Origin: Morinoia aosen
Taxonomy: Eukaryota > Arthropoda > Malacostraca > Amphipoda > Talitridae
Reading direction: 5' to 3'
Assembly (NCBI GenBank): GCA_030386875.1
Contig: CM059559.1
Coordinates: forward strand, 63,688,392 to 63,752,391
Length of the DNA: 64,000 nt
Part shown: piece by piece, positions 48,486 through 59,047 of the stretch
How the letters are laid out: each line of letters opens with the position of its first letter
Position numbering within the stretch: the stretch's first letter is position 1
Notes under the pieces: generated by a model
The model's input: only the letters and a program-made list of their open reading frames with translations
Told to the model about the DNA's origin: nothing
Databases searched by the model: none
Program-made: the position numbers and the translations under genes

Positions 48486-48560
48486 AAAATTACCCCGGGA
48501 GTGAAAGAGCTCCATTGTTTTTATTATCTGTTTTAAATTGAGATAATTTAGCGTTCAAAA

Positions 48561-49159
48561 TTTTTTCCTAGTGTTTTTACCTGATTCCTTACATAGATTC
48601 AAAGCATTGTATAGACTAAACTGCTTGTGATGATTTCTTCCATGAGTCTGTGAAAGAAACGGGAGGCACTGTCTCATATTTATTCAAGTGTTCAATCTGA
48701 ATGCAAAGTACTCGATCATGCATTATTGTATTCTATTTTGCCGCATGCTATTAATGAAATTTGAAAAGTCAAACCTAGAACAGAGTTTATTTGCATGGTA
48801 TTGCGGGAAATAGTAAATGATGTACAGGTATTAATGCAAGAGGAATTAGAGTTCATTCAATACTTTTTCTGTAGTTATTTGCAAAATCTCCTGAATTTTC
48901 ATAAATGGCTGATAATCTGGAAATTTTCTGCTCATTGAAATGATTCATCCTTTAAAGCTCAGTTTTTTTACACAAATGAGTGCTCTACATGCTATTCACA
49001 GCTTTGCAAATTTTTACACACAGGAGTATTAAGCTGTAGTATTCCTTGGTTTAATCACCATTATTTCATTCTATCTGGCTAGGTGTATGGCATTTAGATT
49101 CACTAGATTTTGTTATTATAGATTGAACCCTTGACAAATTTATAGGTTAGTCGTGAACA
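48561..49159. other. no recognisable feature
   Basis: AT-rich; may be the far, too-diverged part of copy 3 or the upstream region of the coding piece at 49160. No TATA or other element could be assigned with confidence. Confidence 0.4.
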
Positions 49160-49504
49160 ATGGATGGTAAAAAGTCTAAAAAGCTCAAAGCTTATTCTTC
49201 TTTATCAAAACGTCGACAAAGGCGTCGCCGGAGAGCGGCTTTCAACTCCGCTTGTTTTGGTGAATCCACTTATAGTGGAAATAATCAGCCTTGCTGTTCA
49301 TCTGATGCTGCAGAGCAGGGTTCTGGTACAATCCATGAATCAACTGATTGTGGAACTAATCAGCCTTGCTCTTCATCTGACAGTGTATATCCTGGTTCTG
49401 GTCCAATCAGCGAAGAGCTAGAAGATGCAAATCATGTCAGTTTCGTTAATATTGATGAAAAGTGTGCCTCCTGGAAGGAAAAAGACTTCATAAACAAAAT
49501 ATAA
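49160..49504 (+). CDS. unrecognised 114-aa protein with two 25-aa repeats
   Basis: Starts with a strongly basic segment (residues 4-25, KKSKKLKAYSSLSKRRQRRR and on), a likely nuclear or DNA-binding tail. Two tandem 25-residue repeats follow at residues 35-59 and 60-84, each of the pattern EST..G.NQPC.SSD....GSG.I, and then an acidic end. Basic starts with 'SLSKRRQRRRR' occur in insect transposon-linked proteins, but I cannot name the family. It may be a first exon of a gene continuing to the right. No clear splice donor was found before the stop. Confidence 0.45.
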   Translation: MDGKKSKKLKAYSSLSKRRQRRRRRAAFNSACFGESTYSGNNQPCCSSDAAEQGSGTIHESTDCGTNQPCSSSDSVYPGSGPISEELEDANHVSFVNIDEKCASWKEKDFINKI

Positions 49505-51171
49505 ACAAAGCCACCCATGACTACATGTCACTGGAGACAAAAATTGAGAGTGCAGGCATCAATTGAACAATATATTGCCCAAGTGTACCAGGTTCCAGTG
49601 TAACCAGCTTACTCCACCATTTAAGTGAATTTTTTTCAAGGACTAGTTTTGACTTCGAAGACTCTTAGCAATAATGAAGTGAATGTAACAATAATTTATT
49701 GGTTGCCATGTGTAATAGGGCCTGTAATTAAGCCCTATTAGTGCCAGTGCTCGACTGACCATCGTAGAGTGAGGGTGGGTGCGACATCGCCTCCCACTGA
49801 GCCAACGTAGACTCTGTCTGCCATACAATAGATAGTAAAGGGATTTAATTTGTGCCCAATGATATGGAATGTTATTAATTGAGGCATACAATTATTCGTA
49901 ATTGCTAATCAAAATAAGCGGCATTTTACCATTTACTATACATTCGTGATACATTTAACTTTCAAATGCTGTCACTTTTCCACAATAACTGAATGTTCGT
50001 CAGGTAGTATTTTGTGATGAGTAAAGTGGTCAGAGATATAAAAAGCATAAACTATAAGTTTATAAGTTTAAACACCTTAGCTAAATGTGATGTAACCATC
50101 GAAGCCATAAAAAATGGAAAAACGTCACTACACGCCACAAACGAGGCAAAAAATGAAGATTGACTCAATGAAGTCAGGTGAATAATTGTGCATTCATTTT
50201 AATTTGCTATCATGAGCATGGGGTAGAAAAGAGGCAATATTTTATTTGTCTTTCAATGATCAAAATGTTTATTATGTTTTCTCGATTTGAACCCAACAAC
50301 TATTTCAATAAAACAAATGAATGAACATGATCAAATAATTTGCTGTTTCTTTTGTTTTGTCTGTGCGATATAAAAACACAACTAATTATATTAACATGTA
50401 AATATAAGCTGTAAAAAAGCCATTGAAAATCGATTACAATATTTTGAAATTTTTTGAAATTTTTCATTCGAAATTGATTCTCACTAATTCAAGATTATTT
50501 TCACAGAAGTTAATAGTACTGTGAAAAAATTATATTGATTCAGTAGTTGTATAGACCTTCAATCCCACCCATTTTTAGAAAATAAAGACAATAAATGATA
50601 CATGGAAATTCCAAAGCGTAAAACATGAACAGAGTTTTGCAGACATTCTTATTGTTTTTCATTTATTTATGAAATTAAATACGTCACATTCCGCAGCCAT
50701 TGCGAGCTGCAACTTCCCTCTGCAATTGGCCGCGCCACACTGATTGCCTCGTCTGATAGCGCACCCACATCCCACAAGTTGTAATAGGGCCTTTATTTCT
50801 GGATGCTCGTTCAGTGTAGCACAAGCGGTTCAGCTGGACGGAGTGTAAGCTGTCCAGAATTTTGTCATTGTCCTGACTTTTGTGACGCCGGTTCCGGTAA
50901 ATAAAAAATATTATTAGATATAAAAATGTATGCAGATAATAAAATTTTCATTAGAAATGAAGTTCAATGGTGTTTGAAAAAATGAAGGTACATTTTATTT
51001 TTGTCCCATATAAGGGACAAACCGTGTTTATGATCTTTAACTGTTAGTTTGATTTATGTCACATACGGCAAATTGATAAAATATCTTACTTTTATGCTCA
51101 TCTATTACCATGAATAATAAAAATAAATGATTTTACATGGTACTAGCTTACTTCATCAATATGTCTCCCAG
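49505..51171. other. no recognisable gene; possible intron
   Basis: AT-rich. GTAATAGGGCCT occurs in the same orientation at about 49717 and 50782, each next to a GC-richer stretch, perhaps pieces of an unknown repeat. Nothing else is supported. Confidence 0.4.
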
Positions 51172-51306
51172 ATAACCTGCCTCGAAGAAGACTAACGAAC
51201 GAAGAGATACTTATTGAGCTATGTATCGGTGATGATAGCGAAGGTGGGCTAGATTCAGATGGCAGTATTTTGAACCCAAGTTATTGTCCCGAAGAAACAA
51301 ATACAG
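51172..51306 (+). pseudogene. piggyBac-like N-terminal exon (acidic)
   Basis: Bounded by a CCCAG acceptor and a CAG/GTGAGA donor. Reads PRRRLTNEEILIELCIGDDS, then GGLDSDGSILNPSYCPEETN, ending in phase 1. The acidic, Ser-Gly-rich style is that of the N-terminus of piggyBac-like transposases. The splice phase matches the next exon at 51478. Confidence 0.5.
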
Positions 51307-51477
51307 GTGAGATATGATTTATAACAATCATGAATTATAAAAACCTCAAATATGTACCTTGCATTTGATATTTGTAGTGTTTTGATTTCCTTCTGTTTAA
51401 CCAATTTTGTTATTCGGTGAATTAAATCTCCCAAAATAGCTCGTATATTGAACTCTATAGCATTCTGTCTTTTCCAG

Positions 51478-51810
51478 GTTACAATGCTACAGTTCCATGC
51501 TGTGTGTCGGGCAAAAGTATAAGCATTACAGCGTCAGTAGAACAGAGCTCTACTCCCATGAAAGCATGTAAAATTATTTCATAAATGAGGGTGAAAACCA
51601 GTAAATTCAAGTAAAAGTTCATATGAAGGCGTACAATCGCTAAGAAATATCATTCGGAAGAAGACAAAATTCCCACACTCTGTAGAAAAATTTGCCTTTG
51701 AAGGAGAAGACAAGCCTTTTCGTGAAATTGAAGATTTAGAAACGCCACATGAATTTTTCATGTATTTCTTCACTGATGACCTCCCAGTCAGAAATGCTAG
51801 TGCGGTTCAG
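51478..51810 (+). pseudogene. piggyBac-like N-terminal exon (FFTDDL motif)
   Basis: Begins after TTTTCCAG and continues the frame of the previous exon (GYNATVPCCVSGKSIS) to a stop at about 51581. It then reads in a second frame as KTKFPHSVEKFAFEGEDKPF and LETPHEFFMYFFTDDLPVRN, ending VQ before a GTATGG donor. 'F.F.G......I......P..FF..FFTDEL' is the block just before the DDE core in PGBD-type transposases. The frame change shows a broken gene, or an additional intron with an AACCAG acceptor at 51601. The catalytic core does not follow within the window. Confidence 0.6.
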
Positions 51811-53028
51811 GTATGGATTATCTGGGGACAGTGCATTTTTTCAAGGATCAGTGCGGAGTCCGGTCCGGGAAGAATTTTTTTGACTTATCACTGCAGATCA
51901 ATGCCGAAAATTCTGAACAGAAATATCTGAATTGACCTTTACAGAAAAATCGGCACTACTCTTCAATAATGAAAATAAGAGCTATTTGTTTCTGAACCAG
52001 TGTACATTACAAGTCCATAATAAAATTTCAAATCAAACGTGTAACTTTCAATTTAATTGAAGTGAGCTAACTGAGAAGTGAAGTTGGTTTATTTTAAATG
52101 ATTTTTCACAGACATTCAGTGTTCAGTAATAGTTTACCACCAACTGAGTACAAGTCTATTTTCCGATTTTTCTAAGGGAACAACGCTGGGAATTTTAGGT
52201 TATTTTTTGTAAAATGTGCTAGCAATAAATGAAATTTGGTTTGCTTATTCTCACATTTTAAACTCTTTCACACAGTCAATCTATTCAGCAATTATTTTGT
52301 TGTAGAAATGAAATGCCAACTTCCTTAAAATCTCTTCGTCGTTCCGCTCCTAATAATAGAAACTTAAAATTCCGATGGTCAACATTAACGACTTGATCAA
52401 TTTGATAGGAAACAAGCATGGCGTAACACACGAACGAAGGAATAAACATACGCATTGATATAGGAAAAATAATTCTACTTTCGGCAGGGTTTAAATCATT
52501 GAGAGCAATTGAAATGCAAATTCCAAATTTTAAATGTGAGTATTGTATAAATTTTACAAGCAAGTACATAAAGCACCTGTGGTATTAATCCAGCATTAAT
52601 AATTACTGTCAACTTTGCATCATATTATAAAATTCATTCGTCAAATATTTATTTCAAAGAGAAGACAATTTTAATAATTTTGACTTCCAACGAAGTGGTT
52701 ATAGTGTCACATGAGAGAGCAAAAATATAGAACTAGTTTCTGTTCGCACACATTTCACCACGGGAGTGTACAGCGGTCAATGTTGACATCAGTCACAACT
52801 TCACAACAAGCGCGTTAGACAAACCAAGCTTAGGGCGTTCTGAGTTGGTGATATAAGCTTTGAAGTTCAAAAAAACGCTTAGCAATTGTACTATGGTGAC
52901 GGAAAATCAAAGAATTAGAAAATTATTATATGAATGAAGTGAAAGACAGAAAAGGCCAAGAATATTGTTGCTTGTTTAGAAAATTAACACAGCGACATAG
53001 GTAGCTTCTCATAAAGTCATTTCTTCAG
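51811..53028. other. no recognisable feature
   Basis: AT-rich, without coding or repeat signals that I can support. Confidence 0.4.
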
Positions 53029-53129
53029 AAAGAATTGAAAAAATGTGTTGTGAATCGGACATAACGACTGATACTTCTAACAGCTCTCTGTCAGTTTGTA
53101 ACAGTGAAGATGATATAGATGTGAAGTGA
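53029..53129 (+). other. small acidic exon-like frame
   Basis: After a TTTCTTCAG acceptor-like site, 33 codons run RIEKMCCESDITTDTSNSSL then SVCNSEDDIDVK to a stop, with an ATG at 53043. Acidic and Ser/Thr-rich, like the starts of transposase genes. Too short for a family call. Confidence 0.3.
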
Positions 53130-53454
53130 CTGACGTGTAATGGAGAGTGTGAGCAGTTTGATTGGGTAAGCAGTTGAAAACAAATAAGAAGGAAATTTCT
53201 AACATGAAAGTGCATCTCTCATTAATTTAAGAGTGAACATTGATGGCATGCCCCTCTACAATATAATAAATACACAGCTGATACAATCCTTGTGTCTGCT
53301 GTTGAATATCGAGCTCTAATAGTTTGTGCAGGCAATTATTGTTTGAATAAAGTCTGAATAATATACCTAAACTTAACATTTTGCTAAAAATTTTTAGAAA
53401 GTTCTGGAAAATATGTCTGGTCAGTTTGAATGAAATGCATGAAAAATTTTGCAG

Positions 53455-53593
53455 CCGTTGAGTTTACTAACGAAAGAACAAGTTCTGTTGTGCCATGTTC
53501 TTGGCAAAAACCCACATGAACAATCACAAAAAGAGCAACAACCAAAGACCTCCAAGTGGCAGAAGTGCCTGTGTGCTGTGCTCACAATTACAA
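53455..53593 (+). CDS. exon-like segment, gene unrecognised (first of a pair)
   Basis: Bounded by TTTTGCAG and a GTAAGG donor. Open in frame 1: LLTKEQVLLCHVLGKNPHEQ, then QQPKTSKWQKCLCAVLTIT, leaving one extra base. That base joins in phase with the segment at 54076 to continue an open frame. I do not recognise the domain; CLC and later HEHC could bind metal. It may belong to the same locus as the pieces at 49160-51810. Confidence 0.45.
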
Positions 53594-54075
53594 GTAAGGA
53601 TTACACTTAGTCTATGCCTTGGTACCTTGTATTTTAAGTTCCCTACAGCTTGTGTTTTATAAAATACTGATTTGCCAATTGCAAGATGAGTGTCAAAATG
53701 CAACATAGCATCAATTTTTGCTAAGTGTTTTGAATTATTTTGCAATAAATTTATTTCAGATTTCACTCTGAATTCACAATTTTTTTAAAATCCATCAGAA
53801 ATTGTGTATTTGTGATCTTTGTATGTTATTTTAATTTTCTCAACCTAGTGTTGAAGGTCTTTGACACAGTGTGGGCACCTTGTAAAAATAAATAAACATA
53901 GGGCAAATTGAAAACGTTGATTTTGATTAAAAATAAAACAAAAAGATTATTTAAATTCTTGTGTAATAGTTTTCTATCATGGACAGGTAATGAATATTTA
54001 GCATATGAGAAAGTTTTGTTGATGCACTTCAATAATTTTTCAATATTTTACAATATAATTTTTTTCATTCCTCAG

Positions 54076-54226
54076 GAAAGCATGAACACTGCAAAAATAA
54101 CCTGTATGGTATCACTGGGACCTCAACTACAGAGCGAGAATTTGATGAGGGCAGGGCAACTTCTTCTCAGCTTCCTCAGTGTATCGCTTTCACCTGGACA
54201 GCAGAACAAGTCAACTCTCAGCCAAA
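54076..54226 (+). CDS. exon-like segment, gene unrecognised (second of a pair)
   Basis: Preceded by a pyrimidine-rich tract and CTCAG, followed by GTAAGT, both near consensus. With the phase left by the upstream segment it reads RKHEHCKNNLYGITGTSTTE and EFDEGRATSSQLPQCIAFTW with no stop, leaving two bases for a next exon. The other frame (54085 onward, MNTAKITCMV) is also open, so coding is likely but not certain. The next exon was not identified; the DUF4806-like piece at 55321 is out of phase with it. Confidence 0.45.
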
Positions 54227-54894
54227 GTAAGTTTTATATCTTCATTGAATGATATGTTAATTTAAGCTTTGCTATCCTAATCAATGGTAAACTACAGAGG
54301 TGTAATGAAAGATCATCCCTCAATTTTTAGGAAGCAATAGATCTGTTTATCTTACTAATTGTTTTTACCGGTATGTATTTGCCAAAATTTATTCCTTCCA
54401 TTCAGGATGAGTTGCTCTGAAATGAACGCACTAAATGTTCTCAGGTTAATTTAAAACACCGGCTTATGGTTTACATCTGTTGAATAACGATATATAACAC
54501 GTGTTTGCTTGTGCCTTATTGCAAACAGTCTGGAATACCCATTATAATGAAAATTAAATTTCACTGAATGATTTTGTATTTTTAGAAGTAAGATAGAATA
54601 ACTGTAGATGAGAGTGCCTGGTTTATGATGGATATTTTTTATGCAGGGTTGTATTTTTAAGTTGATGTTATGTGGGTGGATAAGATGAAAAGAGGTTGGT
54701 GAAATATTTAAGGTGTCAATGTCGTGAAAGCATTGCAAGTGTAAAAATGAAAATGGCTAAGCTTGAGAACCTGAAAACTGAGTTTGATAGTTAAAGGGTA
54801 GAAGTAAAGATAAAAATAAGTAAAAAGGTGGAAGGTAGGAGAAAGATGCAAAACATTAGTAACAATGTATGTTGATGCAAATGACTGGTGGGAG
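54227..54894. other. no recognisable feature
   Basis: AT-rich and G/A-rich; a short frame near 54730 (KMKMAKLENLKTEFDS) looks coiled-coil-like but has no clear splice sites. Confidence 0.35.
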
Positions 54895-55320
54895 AAATGA
54901 AGCTCATACTAGGAATACATTGGAATAAAGTTAATTACATATGTACCATAGTTTACAGTGAGGTAAGAGAGTATGTTACAGAAATTCATGTAGGTAAATA
55001 TTATTTTAATGGAGTGAGATCACCATATGGCAGGGTACAACTTATAATGTGAAATGAAGAATTTGGTACCAATTAGTAATGATAAAGAATTAATATTCAG
55101 CAATTTGGCATAGGTGTGGAAGTTAATGAAAATGAACAATGAAATATCAAAAAGTGTCTAAAGTTGCTGTGAAAAGCATGAAAGCCATGTTATGTAGAAA
55201 TAATTCAACTAGTGCAATGTGCATTGCTTTCCTCCATTGCATGTTTTTCTCTAAAATTGTTTTGTACGAATTGATCATGCCCACAGTAAACTTTGGTTTC
55301 AACTGAACTGTTACTTTCAG

Positions 55321-55510
55321 AATGACTTGCTCAAGCATTACGTTGAGGTCAACAGCGGAGACACCATACGCCGCATCCACAAAAGAGTCGATGTCACGAG
55401 AGCTTGCTATCCAGTTCAGCGAAACTGGGCTTGGGAAAACTGGCGGCGAGAAAAACAAGAATTCTTTCAGATCATCCATTCTGCGTCCAAATCGTTGGTG
55501 TATAGACATG
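55321..55510 (+). pseudogene. DUF4806-like exon, frameshifted
   Basis: Sister of 11146-11316. It begins after ACTTTCAG and reads NDLLKHYVEVNSGDTIRRIH, then shifts by one base near 55390 and continues in another frame as MSRELAIQFSETGLGKTGGE and on to SSILRPNRW. The shift is absent from the copy at 11146, so this one is the broken version. Confidence 0.5.
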
Positions 55511-55589
55511 AGGGAGACGTCCTCCCAAAATCAAGGAAATGGCTGTAACGTTTGTTGTATGACATCGAGATCTATGAAGAATGGCAAAC

Positions 55590-56440
55590 GTATTTATTTT
55601 TGGAAGTAAATAGGAGTGATCTCGATAATTTTTTCCTACTTTCGACATATTATTGAGACCATGGGTGAAAGGCTAGGGGAAAATGCGTACATTTCAAGAT
55701 ACATCTTCTCAAAAAGTTCTTGTCGTAGAGCAATGGTTTAGGTGTCATTGGATGCACAATAAGTTGCTGCATGGAAAATCAAAGGATTATTTTGACATAA
55801 ATGAAAATTTCTGAGTTACATAGGAAAAATTTATGTAAAGAATTACAGATTGGAAGATATTAGATAATGTTTACAAAATGATCGTAACGTTCTTTCTATA
55901 CATAGAATCTATATCTATGAAAATTGATACACATGTGTATTTGTAGAAGTGAATAGGGCTCATGTCCATAATTTTTTCCCATTTTTGCCATAAGTACGGA
56001 GATAATTGGGGGAAATGGGGAAAATGGGGTACATGACTATTTTTCAAAATCTATTTCCTCCGAGAGTTTTGATTGTTGAGAAATGATTCAGGTATCATTA
56101 GATGCGCAAAGTGCTGCTATATCTACTAACATAAGTTTTTTTTAATTCATAGTAATTTTTGATTACAATAAAAATCTATGTAAAAAATTAAGGCTTTTAA
56201 AAAAAATTAATTGAATTATAACTAAACTATTGCGAAATTTAAAATAATCCCTCGACTCGTCGTGCAGCAACTCTTTGCGTTGCGCATCCAATAACACCTA
56301 AATCATTGCTCTACGATGAGTACTTTTTGAGAAGATGTCTCGTGAAAAGGAAACACTTTCCCCAACCCTTTCCCCCATTGTCTCCAAAATTATGTCGAAA
56401 GTGGGAATAAATTTTAGAAACGATCCCTATTTATTTTGGA
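55590..56440. mobile_element. foldback element with extra internal repeat
   Basis: The left arm (TTTTTCCTACTTTCGACATA, CACCCATGGTCTCAATAAT in complement) and the right arm (CCCCATTGTCTCCAAAATTA, GTCGAAAGTGGGAATAAATT) are inverted. A third, direct version sits between them at 55910-56160. Repeat A lacks nearly all of this, so it is an insertion or a local expansion in B. No coding. Confidence 0.65.
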
Positions 56441-57034
56441 AACTATATATGTATTCCAATTTTCATAGATCTAAATTCCGTAGAAAAAACTTTACAGCTA
56501 TTTCATTGATTCAGTCGATTTCAGTAGGGACGTCTCTCTTATTATTCCATGCATTCATTCAATATTAAATAAATTAATCAACTCTGCCTACTAAATTTAA
56601 CTGATAATAATATTTTATTAAACCATTACTTCTCAGCTATTCTGATGCAATATACCGATGCTGATCTGTTACAAAAGTTATTAATCGCATGTGCTCAGCA
56701 TGTATGTGCACAGAGTTTGAGAATTCATTTTTTCATGCAGTCTAATCTTGTTTACAAGTTTCTTCGTTTGATTGTTGATGTTTTTTAATCCTATACAGGT
56801 TTTCTTGTCAGTTGACCAAGATTCTACTTCCAACCTAGCTGGTTGGGAACCCTCTCGTTTCTGCTTGACGTAAATGTTGTAGCTCATTGTATTTCTCCTT
56901 CATATCACCCACTGATGTCATGCAATGAAATGGTCAAACAATTTTGAATATGCTCCTAAAGTATTTCTCGTTGTAAAATCCCCCCACAACATTGCTTTTA
57001 AAACGGTTTGTAGCAAAAAATGAATATCTTCATA

Positions 57035-57420
57035 TTGAATTGAGCTCCCAGGTAGATAATATACGGGTCCGATCTGACGGTTAGGTTGGCTTTCTTTTTG
57101 TTGAAATCGAGTGTTTTTTATTTTGTTAAGACAATCATTTTGGGGTCAGTACTATCCTTTTCTTCAGCATCTTTTACTTACTTTTTGAACTTCAATCTGG
57201 TTGAGACTTTCTTTCTGAAATGCTGTTTCTATGTGCATTGTGTTCAGTTAACTAACAACACAATGGTGTTACCTCACAAGCATGGCCCATGTGGGAACAC
57301 ACGTTGTGCATGGAGTCCGCCTATACGAGTCCATACTAGGTGGGCCCTTAATTATTCCTCTCTTTGGAACGCCTCTTGTGGTTAGAGAAGCTCAAAATAA
57401 CTTATATTAGAATAATAACC
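57035..57420 (+). repeat. dispersed 380-bp repeat, unit B1
   Basis: Sister of 11880-12260, ending at the AATAATAACCAA sequence that became the target duplication of the Penelope-like insertion. Confidence 0.6.
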
Positions 57421-57504
57421 AAGTACATTTTCTAGAATTTTCTTCAATTTCAATAAAATTAGGAGAGCAAAAATCACTGATAAAAATTTCATTATACTGA
57501 GAAC

Positions 57505-57529
57505 GTTTCGGGCAAATACCCATCATCAG
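57505..57529 (-). ncRNA. hammerhead-ribozyme-like core in Penelope arm (left)
   Basis: On the minus strand: CTGATGA, one unpaired T, a GGG-TATTTG-CCC hairpin, then GAAAC. These are the two invariant hammerhead boxes with stem II. Penelope-like elements are known to carry hammerhead motifs in their terminal repeats. The extra T and weak stems I and III leave activity open. Confidence 0.5.
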
Positions 57530-57660
57530 CTCATTAAAAGAATCTGACATATATCACTGAAATAAAAAATGAACGTAAATGTACAAATAGATATAAACAC
57601 GGATTTAAAAGTTAAAAACAAAGTATAAATGTGAAAATGCAGTAAATAACAACGAAAAAA

Positions 57661-58383
57661 CTAAGAACCTATGATGCTAAGAGGATATGAACTCAATTGG
57701 TTGTTAAGAGAAGGTTTACATTTAAAAATGAAAAGCGATTCTAAAATTCTAAGATCTAAAACACTTGAAGCTACTCGTACTACTTTAAAATGATTAGAGT
57801 GAGGAGGTATATTGCACGTTTCAGTATGATCGCGAACAGCGGAGTGAGATGGACGGGTCATTGGAACCCCAGTACGGTAACTAACTCCAACATGCTCGGC
57901 CACTCTAGCTCCGAGAGTACGTGAGGTCATGCCAAAGTAATCGGATGCACAGCGTGCACAACTGTATGAATACACTAGTGAGGCCTGCATGGTAGAAGGA
58001 AGTTTGTCTTTATAATTGAAAAAAGAACCAATTGTAAATTTGTTTCTTAATATTATATGAAATTTTATGCCTGAAAAATGTCTAGAGAGTAAGGCAAGTA
58101 ATTCAGTTTTGAGTTTTTCAGAATACGGTCCAAAATATGGTAAGCACAAATAAATTGGTTGAGAGATTGGTTCTTGAATGACCGGATTTGGTTCGACATT
58201 ATCATTTTGAAACTTGTTTGCTAAAAACTTTCCAATTTGGTGCCTAACAAACGAAGATCTAAAACCATTTTGGCGGAAAAATTCTATCAAAAAAGAGAAT
58301 TCTAAATGACTTCCGGCCCGTATTTTATCGTCGTTACATAGACGATACTTTTTTGCTGTTCCGTGAAGAATCCCATGCAACAT
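57661..58383 (-). CDS. Penelope-like C-terminal part with GIY-YIG endonuclease
   Basis: 240-residue frame truncated at its N-terminus. Residues about 20-110 are the RT thumb and linker (FRQNGFRSSFVRHQIGKFL, YLCLPYFGPYSEKLKTELL, LRNKFTIGSFFNYKDKLP). The GIY-YIG nuclease domain then follows: SLVYSYSCARCASDYFGMTS, RTLGARVAEHVGVSYRTG, HSAVRDHTETCN. In Penelope-like elements this nuclease nicks the target to prime reverse transcription. The downstream end, SLNNQLSSYPLSIIGS, recurs in the right arm. The first residues run through the junction between the two halves and are not native. Confidence 0.85.
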   Translation of the reverse strand: MLHGILHGTAKKYRLCNDDKIRAGSHLEFSFLIEFFRQNGFRSSFVRHQIGKFLANKFQNDNVEPNPVIQEPISQPIYLCLPYFGPYSEKLKTELLALLSRHFSGIKFHIILRNKFTIGSFFNYKDKLPSTMQASLVYSYSCARCASDYFGMTSRTLGARVAEHVGVSYRTGVPMTRPSHSAVRDHTETCNIPPHSNHFKVVRVASSVLDLRILESLFIFKCKPSLNNQLSSYPLSIIGS

Positions 58384-58690
58384 TATTTTTCGACTTCATT
58401 ATTCGTCAGCATAAAAATATAAAATTTACTATGGAATATGAAGAGCATAATAAATTACCTTTCCTGGATTGTTTAGTGACTAAACGAGAGAATAAATTTG
58501 AAGTGTCGGTGTACCGAAAAAATACTTTCACTGGCCTAGGAATGAGTTTCTATAGTTATTGCACTTTTAATTTTAAACTGAATTGCATTAAAACTTTGCT
58601 TGCTCGTGCTTATAAAATTTGTTCTAATTTTAGCGTCCTTCATTCCTTTCATTCCTTCATTCCTTTTTCATTTTCTTCATTCATTTAGCG
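58326..58690 (+). pseudogene. Penelope-like reverse transcriptase fragment
   Basis: Begins at the junction with FYRRYIDDTFLLFREE, the catalytic YIDD box. It continues with MEYEEHNKLPFLDCLVTKRE, VSVYRKNTFTGLGMSFYS and KTLLARAYKICSNF, all hallmarks of the Penelope RT. The endonuclease is missing here: soon after, at 58690-58890, the sequence jumps to the very C-terminal coding stretch shared with the left arm (complement of 57661-57870). Confidence 0.85.
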
Positions 58691-59022
58691 TCCTTCCGTC
58701 CATCTCACTCCGTTGTTCGCGATCATACTGAAACGTGCAATATACCTCCTCACTCTAGTCATTTTAAAGTAGTACGAGTAGCTTCAAGTGTTTTAGATCT
58801 TAGAATTTTAGAATCGCTTTTCATTTTTAAATGTAAACCTTCTCTTAACAACCAATTGAGTTCATATCCTCTTAGCATCATAGGTTCTTAGTTTTTTCGT
58901 TGTTATTTACTGCATTTTCACATTTATACTTTTTTTTGAACTTTTAAACCCGTGTTTATATCTGTTTGTACATTTACGTTCATTTTTTATTTCAGTGATA
59001 TATGTCAGATTCTTTTAATGAG

Positions 59023-59047
59023 CTGATGATGGGTATTTGCCCGAAAC
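59023..59047 (+). ncRNA. hammerhead-ribozyme-like core in Penelope arm (right)
   Basis: CTGATGA at 59023-59029, GGG-TATTTG-CCC and GAAAC at 59043-59047, identical to the left-arm core. The pair sits inside the inverted repeats, so transcripts of either strand would carry one copy. Confidence 0.5.

Larger units (their letters stand above)
43694..48560 (-). mobile_element. CCCAATTG-TIR family, copy 3 (inverted, nested)
   Basis: Starts CCCAATTGAAAATCCAGGAC just after TA at 43692. Read in reverse it follows copy 1 leftwards from 31844: the GCGCAAAATTTT and GGCCGTAA blocks, the minisatellite, TAATACACCCTTACATCG, then GTACATAATACTA in complement near 45180. After a Harbinger-like insertion it resumes at about 47565 (CTCGATAAATTGTGA, TTGAGTTATGTGAAG, CCTTTCCTCATGA), and after a foldback it resumes near 48500 (GAGCTCCATTGTTTTTATTA). 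Similarity fades near 48560; the far end was not found. Confidence 0.75.

Noticed and set aside
49717-50795. Element bounded by GTAATAGGGCCT at 49717 and 50782
   Set aside because: The two motifs are in the same orientation and their flanks do not match, so no TIR or LTR could be supported.
52285-52569. 94-residue minus-strand frame
   Set aside because: No recognisable domain or homologous copy in the window; length is within chance for this region.
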